From contig CAVYPM010000001.1 of NCBI GenBank assembly GCA_963770375.1, forward strand, positions 1 to 64,000: DNA of 64,000 bases. The letters run 5' to 3'. Source of the DNA: DASVBE01 sp963770375 (lineage in GTDB: Bacteria; Actinomycetota; Actinomycetes; Streptosporangiales; Streptosporangiaceae). Positions 57,717 to 64,000 of this stretch are shown here, piece by piece. Position numbers and translations under genes: made by a program. Numbering within the stretch: position 1 is the stretch's first letter; each line of letters starts with the position of its first letter. Under the pieces are notes generated by a model. That model saw nothing but the letters and a program-made list of their open reading frames with translations. It was not told the origin of the DNA and searched no databases.

Positions 57717-58190
57717 TCAGCGCAGCAGGCTGAGGTTCTGCACGAGTTTGGAGACCTTGTTGCGCGGGCCGATGATGCTGACGGCGCTGACTGCGAGGTC
57801 GTCGGGCTTGGTCTGGGCCAGTTCCGCGAGGTATCCGTCGTAGACGCGGTTGGTCTGGGCGCTGGCTGGCATGTCCACGACCAGCACCCCGTCGGTGGTT
57901 GCGGCCTTCGCGCGGAGGCCGGCCAGAGCGGCCGGGCCGGCGGTCAGCACGGTGCAGCCGGCCCACGGCAAGCCGGGGTGGCGAACCCCGGTGGCGTCGG
58001 AGCCAGGCGGGCCGATAAGCCCGGTGACGGCAGCGCCGGTGCTGGCCGCGGTGCACGCTACCGCGTTCACCATCAGGCCCGCGGGAGCGGACTCGTCGGT
58101 CACGATCACCCACTTCAGCCTGGCCGTACGGGTTGGCTCACCGGTCGCGATCTCCTCAGCCGCGAAGCCAACCGGATCAGTGACGTCCAC
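57717..58190 (-). CDS. DUF2000-family protein
   Basis: 157 residues from GTG at 58190, five bases after GGGAGG; the frame is open to 58262 without a better start. Segments ARLKWVIVTDESAPAGLMVN, GLIGPPGSDATGVRHPGLP, CTVLTAGPAALAGLRAKA and NKVSKLVQNLSLLR. This is a small soluble fold of unknown activity, often next to an Lrp regulator, as here on the opposite strand. Confidence 0.75.
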   Translation of the reverse strand: MDVTDPVGFAAEEIATGEPTRTARLKWVIVTDESAPAGLMVNAVACTAASTGAAVTGLIGPPGSDATGVRHPGLPWAGCTVLTAGPAALAGLRAKAATTDGVLVVDMPASAQTNRVYDGYLAELAQTKPDDLAVSAVSIIGPRNKVSKLVQNLSLLR

Positions 58191-58267
58191 AGGCGCCTCC
58201 CTTTGGCAAAGATGCAGCGTTTTGCGAGAGAACGCTAGCCATAGACGCGGTACTAGTGGCAACAGAA

Positions 58268-58282
58268 CCGAATATAATTCGG
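58268..58282. promoter_or_regulatory. Perfect palindrome, candidate Lrp operator
   Basis: CCGAAT-ATA-ATTCGG: a 15-base perfect inverted repeat with a 3-base AT centre, in the 105-base gap between DUF2000 and the divergent Lrp gene. This size and symmetry match Lrp/AsnC sites. Confidence 0.7.
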
Positions 58283-58295
58283 ACAGGAGGGCGTC

Positions 58296-58760
58296 GTGGC
58301 GGTCCTGGACGAACTTGATAAGGCGATCCTGCGGGAACTCCAGGCAGATGCACGGCGCACCAACAAGGACATCGCCGCCGCTGTCGGGGTCTCCCCCTCC
58401 ACGGCCCTGGAACGAACCAGGAGCCTGCGCGAGCGCGGTGTGATCCGCGGCGCCGTCCTCGACCTCGACCTGGCGGCGATCGGCCGTGGCGTGCAGGCCC
58501 TCATCGCCGTCCGCATCCGCCCGCCCTCACGGCGCAACATCGAGGGCTTCCGCAACTGGATCAGCCAGATGCCCGAGACGGTCGGCGTGTTCGTCGTCTC
58601 CGGCAGCGAGGATTTCCTCGTCCACGTCGCGGTCAAGGACAACCAGGACCTGTACGCGTTCGTCATCGACCGGCTCACCGAACGCCCCGAGATCGCTGAC
58701 GTCCGCACCAGCGTGGTCTACGAGCACCTGCACAACACGCAGATCACTCCTGGCAACTGA
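58296..58760 (+). CDS. Lrp/AsnC-family regulator
   Basis: 154 residues, GTG at 58296 after AGGAGG. HTH RRTNKDIAAAVGVSPSTALE, then the RAM domain (VQALIAVRIRPPSRRNIEGF, VFVVSGSEDFLVHVAVKDNQ). Likely autoregulated and controlling the divergent DUF2000 gene through the palindrome 14 bases upstream of its start. Confidence 0.9.
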   Translation: MAVLDELDKAILRELQADARRTNKDIAAAVGVSPSTALERTRSLRERGVIRGAVLDLDLAAIGRGVQALIAVRIRPPSRRNIEGFRNWISQMPETVGVFVVSGSEDFLVHVAVKDNQDLYAFVIDRLTERPEIADVRTSVVYEHLHNTQITPGN

Positions 58761-58902
58761 CCCGGCGAGCCAGGAGGTGCCCGCGCCGACGGGGCGGCGA
58801 TTTAATACGTGGCCCGGCTGGCCGGGGCTCGGGCATCATTCCGGCCATGCTGCCGGCCTGCTGGATCATCGCTGAGCGCGTGGCGGCCGGCCGGGGCCAG
58901 GC

Positions 58903-60153
58903 GTGAGCTCGTGGTGGGGGCCGCTGGCGAGCCGTAATTTCCGCCTGCTGCTGGCGTGTGACGTGATCTCGTGGCTGGGCTCGGCGATGGCCGGGGTGGC
59001 GCTGCCGTTCGCGGTCCTGGCCATCGGCGGGTCACCGGCCGACATCGGGTACGTCGCCACGTCGTCCCTCGTCGCGATGATGGTGTTCCTGCTGATTGGC
59101 GGGGCGGTCGCAGACCGACTGCCGCGCCATCGCGTCCTGGTTGCCGCCGATGTGGAAATGGCCCTGGCGCAGGCCGCCGCCGCGGGGCTGGTCCTTTCTG
59201 GTCAGGCCCTGCCCTGGCAGCTCGCGGCGCTGGCGGCGGCCAGCGGGGCGGGGCTCGGCTTCTTCATGCCTGCCGCCACGGGCCTGCTGCCGCAGACCGT
59301 CAACGAGGCTCAGCTCAGCCAGGCGAACGCGGTGAACCGGGTCGGCTCCAGCCTGGCCCAGATCAGCGGGGCGGCGGCGGGCGGAATCGTGACCGCGGTG
59401 GCCGGCCCGGGCTGGGGGCTGGCCGCTGACGCGGCCAGCTTCGCCCTCGCCGCGGCGCTTCGCGCAGGCATGCGTTTCCCGGCCCTGCCGCCCGCGGAGC
59501 CCTCCCACCTGCTGCGCGAGCTGAGGGAGGGCTGGCGGGAGTTCGTCTCCCGGCGCTGGCTATGGACGATCGTGGTCCAGTTCGCATTCCTGTGCGCGAT
59601 CACGTTCGGGGCGATCAGCGTCCTGGGCCCGCTGACCGCTCATGCCCGGCTGGGCGGGGCAGCAGCCTGGGGCACGATCCTGTCCGCCTTCGCCGTCGGG
59701 TCGGTGGCCGGCGGCCTGATCATGATCAGGCTCCGGTTCAGCCGCATGCTCCTGGCCGGGACTCTGTCTCTGCCGGTCTTCGCGATCTGGCTGTTCGCGC
59801 TGGCCGCGCCCGTCCCGCTGCCGGCGGTCGCGGCCGCAGCCCTCGTCGCGGGAATCGCTACGGAGGTTTTCGCCGTCAACTGGATCACCACGATGCAGCA
59901 GGAGATCCCGCCGAACCTGCTGTCGCGCCTGTCGGCTTACGACTACCTGGGCAGCCAGGCCCTGGCGCCCGCTGGCACCGCGCTGGCCGGGCCGCTCGCC
60001 GCCAGCTTTGGCACCGCACCAATCCTGGTTGCCGGCGGGGTGGGCATCATCGCCCTGACCATCCCGGTTCTGCTGGTCCCCGAGGTCCGGCACCTACGCC
60101 GCCGTCCCGCTCAGCCCGCTCCCAGCCCAGCGCCCGTCATCGAGGGAGGCTAG
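58903..60153 (+). CDS. MFS transporter (EntS-like, MFS_3)
   Basis: 416 residues, GTG start (VSSWWGPLASRNFRLLLACD). Twelve spans; motif A-like VADRLPRHRVLVAADV between spans 2 and 3; FFMPAATGLLPQTVNEAQLS, AVNRVGSSLAQISGAAAGG, typical of EntS/enterobactin-exporter-like proteins. The substrate is not predictable; efflux of a small molecule is likely. Weak ribosome binding site. The ECF sigma gene follows 107 bases later. Confidence 0.85.
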   Translation: MSSWWGPLASRNFRLLLACDVISWLGSAMAGVALPFAVLAIGGSPADIGYVATSSLVAMMVFLLIGGAVADRLPRHRVLVAADVEMALAQAAAAGLVLSGQALPWQLAALAAASGAGLGFFMPAATGLLPQTVNEAQLSQANAVNRVGSSLAQISGAAAGGIVTAVAGPGWGLAADAASFALAAALRAGMRFPALPPAEPSHLLRELREGWREFVSRRWLWTIVVQFAFLCAITFGAISVLGPLTAHARLGGAAAWGTILSAFAVGSVAGGLIMIRLRFSRMLLAGTLSLPVFAIWLFALAAPVPLPAVAAAALVAGIATEVFAVNWITTMQQEIPPNLLSRLSAYDYLGSQALAPAGTALAGPLAASFGTAPILVAGGVGIIALTIPVLLVPEVRHLRRRPAQPAPSPAPVIEGG

Positions 60154-60260
60154 GCCGACCCGGTCACATAACTTTGGGCACGGAGTGCAGCACGGCTAAG
60201 CGATAGCGAGCGACTTTCTGCTTTCTCCCGGCGTACTTCTAGCCGAGAGGAGGACAGATA

Positions 60261-60767
60261 ATGCCACAAGATGGTCGTTACGACGACCTGACGGCGTTCC
60301 TTGATGCTCGCGGCGACGCGCTGCTCCGGACCGCAGTCTTGCTGGCGCCCGGCAGGGAAGCGGGGCAGGACCTGCTCCAGGAAGCTCTGGAGCGGATGCT
60401 TCGCAAGTGGCACGGAGTCCACGGCAACCCAGAGGGCTACCTGCGGCGCATCATGTACCACCGCGCCGTCGACGGCTGGCGAAGCCGGGGCCGCCGCCCA
60501 GAGGTGATCGGCCTTCCGGCGGAGGCCGCAGTGGCTGACCATGCTTCCCGGCTGGACCTTCGGCTAACGCTGATCGCTGCGCTCGAGCTGCTCACACCGC
60601 GGCAGCGGGCAGCGGTCGTGGCGCGCTACTGGGAGCAGCTCAGCGAGGCGGAGACCGCAGCAGCGCTCGGATGTTCGGTCAGCGCGGTGAAAGCAGCCGC
60701 CGCGCGTGGCCTCCGGACGCTCCGGGAGGCCCTGAGCCGCGAGATGGACTTCACCCCGAATCTGTGA
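60261..60767 (+). CDS. SigE-family ECF RNA polymerase sigma factor
   Basis: 168 residues from ATG at 60261 after GAGAGGAGGACAG. Region 2 LLRTAVLLAPGREAGQDLLQ, EALERMLRKWHGVHGNPEGYL and RRIMYHRAVDGWRSRGRRPE; region 4 LTPRQRAAVVARYWEQLSEA, ALGCSVSAVKAAAARGLRTL. This is the short actinobacterial SigE-family group, in which the gene after the sigma factor is often a membrane regulator; here a broken one-span membrane protein follows by 17 bases. Confidence 0.9.
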   Translation: MPQDGRYDDLTAFLDARGDALLRTAVLLAPGREAGQDLLQEALERMLRKWHGVHGNPEGYLRRIMYHRAVDGWRSRGRRPEVIGLPAEAAVADHASRLDLRLTLIAALELLTPRQRAAVVARYWEQLSEAETAAALGCSVSAVKAAAARGLRTLREALSREMDFTPNL

Positions 60768-60784
60768 CTGGAGGAAGCAGGATT

Positions 60785-61723
60785 ATGAGCAGAACTGACA
60801 CTGATCTCGGTGGCCCCGATCCTGAGGCCGCGCTCCGGGACATCATGAGCATGTCCGTGTCCGGCATCCGCATGCCGCCTGACCTGGCGGACCGCGCGGT
60901 GGGCCGGGATCGCAGGCGGAAGGCACGAATCCGGCTGACGGGTGCGGTCAGCGCCGTGGCGGCCACGGCCGCCGTGGCGACCGCGATCGTCGTGCCCAGC
61001 CGGCTAGGAGGCGCCAGGCTCCCTGGGCCGCAGACGGCAGGCGCGCATGTTCAGACCGCCGCCCTACGTGCTGCGCCGAGGCCGCCGCCGCGCAGGTGGA
61101 CTCGCGCCACCTGATCAGCGTGGACCACGCCGCGGACGGAGTCACCTACACCAGCGTGGCAAGCCCAGCAGCAGCGGATCGTGAGCTCGAAGCTCGATTC
61201 ATCTGGGCAGCCCTATTTCCAGATGAAAGACCGAGGTAAACGGCAGCGCCTATACGCAAACCATTGTCGAGTACCAGCATCAGGTCTAGTCCACCTTCAC
61301 CACCAGCAGCGTGGATCACGGGTGGACCGTCACCATCTCCCCTGTCCTGCCACTGCAAACCGATAATGATCCAGTCGTCGCTTTCCAGCAGGCGCTGAAG
61401 GCGGGCACCGCCACGGTGATCGGCCACCGGTCCCTGAACGGCCTGACACGATCCTGCTCCGCGTTAAGGCTGCTTCGAACAAAGCCAGCGACAGCAAGGC
61501 CGCCGCACTTCCCCCGGACCTCGTCTGGCTCGACAGCAGCTCTTACCTGGTGGTTCAGACCGAGCGTTTCGACAAGGTGACCAGGTCGCCAGTCATTCAG
61601 CACATTACCTGGCTGTCTCCTACCCCGGAAAACCTGGCCTTGCTCACCCTGACCCCGCCGGCCGGATTCACCCAGATCCCCGACTCGGAGATGGGTCAGA
61701 AGTACCTCGGCCCGATTTCCTGA
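60785..61723 (+). pseudogene. One-span membrane partner of the ECF sigma factor, multiply frameshifted
   Basis: Start ATG at 60785 gives a cytoplasmic segment (LGGPDPEAALRDIMSMSVSG, MPPDLADRAVGRDRRRKAR) and a membrane span (GAVSAVAATAAVATAIVVPS). The extracellular part needs frame changes near 61070, 61155, 61245-61300 and 61445 to read LISVDHAADGVTYTSV, KLDSSGQPYFQMKD, DHGWTVTISPVLPLQTDND, AFQQALKAGTATVIGHRSLN, SYLVVQTERFDKVTRSPVIQ and LGPIS to TGA at 61721. The net span (939 bases) is a multiple of three, so inserts and losses balance. Position and topology suggest a SigE-family membrane regulator, but no zinc anti-sigma motif (HxxxCxxC) was seen. Function unassigned. Confidence 0.6.
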
Positions 61724-61743
61724 CGATCTGGCCAGGTGATCGC

Positions 61744-61781
61744 CGGTTAGGCCTCCGGGCAGCCACCCGGAGGCCTAACCG
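61744..61781. terminator. Bidirectional terminator between the sigma operon and metB
   Basis: CGGTTAGGCCTCCGGG (61744-61759), CAGCCA loop, CCCGGAGGCCTAACCG (61766-61781): a perfect 16-bp stem between convergent genes. Confidence 0.85.
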
Positions 61782-61787
61782 CCATCG

Positions 61788-62975
61788 TCAGCTCAGCGCG
61801 GCGCGCAGGTCCTCGAGCAGGTCGTCGCCGTTCTCGATGCCGACCGACAGCCGGACCAGGTCGGCGGGAACCTCCAGCTCCGATCCCGCCACCGAGGCGT
61901 GCGTCATCCGGCCCGGGTGCTCGATCAGCGACTCCACCCCGCCCAGCGACTCGCCCAGCGTGAACAGCCGCGTCCGGCCGCACAGCGCGAGCGCGGCCTC
62001 CTCGCCGCCGCGCAGGCGCACGGACACGATCCCGCCGAACCCGCGCATCTGCTTGGCCGCCACCTCGTGCCCCGGGTGCGTCTCCAGCCCCGGGTACAGC
62101 ACCTGGGAAACCGCCGGGTGCCCCACCAGCAGGTCAGCCACCCGCGCCGCGTTCGCGCAGTGCCGGTCCATCCGCACCCCCAGCGTGCGGATCCCGCGCA
62201 GGGTCAGCCACGCGTCGAACGGCCCGCCCGCCGACCCGGTCGAGTTCTGCACCGCCGCCAGCCGCTCCCCCAGCCCAGGATCAGCGACCACGGCCGCCCC
62301 GCCGACCACATCCGAGTGCCCGCCCAGGTACTTCGTGGTCGAGTGCACCACCACGTCCGCGCCCAGCTCGAGCGGCTGCTGCAGGTACGGCGACGCGAAC
62401 GTGTTGTCCACCACGAGCAGCGCCCCAGCCTCGTGCGCCAGTTGCGCGAGCATGCTGATGTCGGCAATGGAGAGCAGCGGGTTCGTGGGGCTCTCCACCC
62501 ACACCACCTTGGCCGGGGCGTCAGCCAGCGCCGCGCGCACCGCGTCCGGGTCGGACACCGGCACCGGCCGGTAGCTGACCCCCCACGGCTTGAAGATCTT
62601 GTCGAACAGCCGGAACGTGCCGCCGTACGCGTCGTGCGGGATCAGCACATGGTCGCCCGGGGACAGCACGGTGCGGAGCAGCGCGTCCTCGGCCGCCATC
62701 CCGGACGCGAACGCCAGCGCCCGGGCCCCGCCCTCCAGCGCGGCCAGGCATTCCTCCAGCGCCCCCCGGGTCGGGTTCGCGGTCCGCGAGTACTCGTACC
62801 CCTCGATGAACCGGCCGGGCCCGGAACCGCCGCCGCCGCGCAGCCCGCCCACGCCGTCCTGCGCGTAGGTCGAGGTCTGGTAGATCGGCGGGACGACCGC
62901 CCCGGTCAGCGGGTCAGGCTCCTGCCCCGCGTGAATCGCCAGCGTCTCGAAACCGTCTTCGTGCCGCGCCGCCAT
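61788..62975 (-). CDS. metB: Cystathionine gamma-synthase / gamma-lyase family PLP enzyme
   Basis: 395 residues. PLP enzyme of the Cys/Met metabolism family: PPIYQTSTYAQDGVGGL, YEYSRTANPTRGALEECLA, FASGMAAEDALL, HDAYGGTFRLF, VESPTNPLL, VVDNTFASPYLQQP, PLP lysine in VHSTTKYLGGHSDVVGG and GGVESLIEHPGRMTHASV. Gamma-synthase joins O-succinyl/acetyl-homoserine and cysteine; gamma-lyase splits cystathionine. The neighbouring cbs gene points to transsulphuration in either direction. Family assignment is firm, direction is not. It follows cbs on the same strand by about 50 bases. Confidence 0.88.
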   Translation of the reverse strand: MAARHEDGFETLAIHAGQEPDPLTGAVVPPIYQTSTYAQDGVGGLRGGGGSGPGRFIEGYEYSRTANPTRGALEECLAALEGGARALAFASGMAAEDALLRTVLSPGDHVLIPHDAYGGTFRLFDKIFKPWGVSYRPVPVSDPDAVRAALADAPAKVVWVESPTNPLLSIADISMLAQLAHEAGALLVVDNTFASPYLQQPLELGADVVVHSTTKYLGGHSDVVGGAAVVADPGLGERLAAVQNSTGSAGGPFDAWLTLRGIRTLGVRMDRHCANAARVADLLVGHPAVSQVLYPGLETHPGHEVAAKQMRGFGGIVSVRLRGGEEAALALCGRTRLFTLGESLGGVESLIEHPGRMTHASVAGSELEVPADLVRLSVGIENGDDLLEDLRAALS

Positions 62976-63026
62976 TGCCGCCGCCCTCCGTGTGAACCGC
63001 GGGATGAAACCGCCTACCTTAGGCGA

Positions 63027-64000
63027 TCAGCCCGCCCCTGCCAGGAAGGTCAGCACATCCTGACGGGTGATCATTCCGGCCGGCTGGCCGTCGACCAGCA
63101 CCACCGCCGCCCCGGCCTTCTCCATCGCGGTCACCGCGGCCGACACCGGCTCCCCCGAGCCGACCATCGGCAGCGGCGTGCGACATGTGCTCGCCCAGCG
63201 GATCCTGCGGCCGGGCCCGGCCGGCCAGCAGCGCGTCCAGCAGGTCCCGCTCCACGATCGAGCCGACCACCTCGGCCGCCATCACCGGCGGCTCCTCCTT
63301 CATGACCGGCAGCTGGGACACGTTGTACTCGCGCAGGATGCCGATCGCCGCGCTCACCGTCTCGTCCGGGTGCGCGTGCACGAACTCGGGCAGCTCGTTG
63401 CGCTTGTGCCCGAGCACCTCGGCGATCTTCGGCTCGGCACTGTCGGAGGCCAGGAACCCGTAGTCCGCCATCCACTCGTCGTTGTAGATCTTCGACAGGT
63501 AGCCCCGGCCGCCGTCCGGCAGCAGGACGACGATCACAGAATCCGCCGGAGCCGCAGCCGCCACCCGCAGCGCGGCTACCACCGCAAGCCCGCACGACCC
63601 GCCGGTGAGCAGCGCCTCCTCCCGCGCCAGCCGCCGGGTCATCTGGAACGACTCCGCGTCGCTGACCGCGATGATCTGGTCGCAGATGGTCCGGTCGTAG
63701 GTCTCCGGCCAGATGTCCTCGCCGACGCCCTCGACCAGGTACGGCCGCCCCGACCCGCCGGAGTACACCGACCCGTCCGGGTCCGCGCCGACAACCTGCA
63801 CCCGGCCGCCGGACACCTCCTTCAGGTACCGCCCGGCCCCCGAGATCGTCCCGCCGGTCCCGATCCCGGCCACGAAGTGCGTCACCCGGCCGTCGGTCTG
63901 CGCCCAGATCTCCGGGCCGGTGGACTGCATAGTGCGAAGCCGGGTTTTCCTGGTTGGTGTACTGGTCCGGCTTCCAGCCGCCCGGCGTCTCCGCGGCGAG
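63027..64000 (-). CDS. cbs: Cystathionine beta-synthase, 5' end outside the window, two frameshifts
   Basis: Partial: the start lies beyond 64000. Visible parts are TPGGWKPDQYTNQENP, then, after a frame change near 63932, STGPEIWAQTDGRVTHFVAG, the PLP phosphate loop GIGTGGTISGAG, SIVVVLLPDGGRGYLSKIYN-type region (VIVVLLPDGGRGYLSKIYND) and two C-terminal CBS domains (ELPEFVHAHPDETVSAAIGI, VSQLPVMKEEPPVMAAEVVG). A second change near 63180 leads to SAAVTAMEKAGAAVVLVDGQ and DVLTFLAGAG, stop at 63027-63029. It condenses serine and homocysteine; the CBS domains usually bind an adenosyl nucleotide. In operon with metB. Confidence 0.87.

Overview
The window comes from a high-GC actinomycete chromosome. 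It encodes mycothiol enzymes (mca, mycothione reductase), a DUF574-type methyltransferase, an XRE/DUF5753 regulator with a DUF6879 partner, a SigE-family ECF sigma factor and an LCP wall ligase; together these suggest a Streptosporangiales/Streptomycetales-like organism. The genus is inference. No phage, CRISPR array or intact transposase was seen.

Layout. 1-5.8 kb is a poorly coding, partly low-GC left flank. It holds broken genes (a RibD/DHFR-like reductase, a two-span membrane protein of unknown function, an ArsR fragment, a secreted BNR-repeat protein) and ends at an initiator tRNA-Met. 6-15 kb holds envelope genes: a polytopic GT-C-like protein, an LCP protein, a GT87-like protein, a DUF5941 membrane protein and a TarI/IspD cytidylyltransferase, with a small (p)ppGpp-hydrolase-like HD protein. 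15-25 kb holds PIN-PhoH, a Z-isoprenyl transferase, ATP-type PEP carboxykinase, an NlpC/P60 peptidase, a YyaL-type thioredoxin-domain protein and a Fur/Zur regulator. 25-34 kb holds a RecQ helicase with a C-terminal phosphoribosyltransferase-like module, LysR, an aldo/keto reductase, a divergent MMPL/TetR pair and a NYN-LOTUS protein. 34-43 kb holds mycothione reductase, a coupled SWIM/SNF2 pair, rhodanese, GNAT, mca with a small membrane protein, and greA. 43-50 kb holds a DHA2 exporter/TetR pair, an MBL-fold protein lacking metal ligands, an Lrp/hpd pair, threonine deaminase and a ROK kinase. 50-58 kb holds a MoxR-like AAA/VWA pair, a DUF2269-like protein, the DUF574 methyltransferase and the DUF6879/XRE locus. 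58-64 kb holds DUF2000/Lrp, an MFS protein, an ECF sigma factor with a broken membrane partner, and metB-cbs running off the right edge.

A strong global signal is that about fifteen conserved genes are interrupted by frameshifts. Most reconstructed genes have a length one base over a multiple of three, so one-base insertions in the assembly are a serious alternative to real pseudogenes. Gene spans below are given for the reconstructed gene, with the approximate shift site in the entry.

Several convergent or 3' boundaries carry long perfect hairpins. Divergent regulator/target pairs (TetR/MFS, TetR/MMPL, Lrp/DUF2000) carry visible palindromes or repeats that are good operator candidates.
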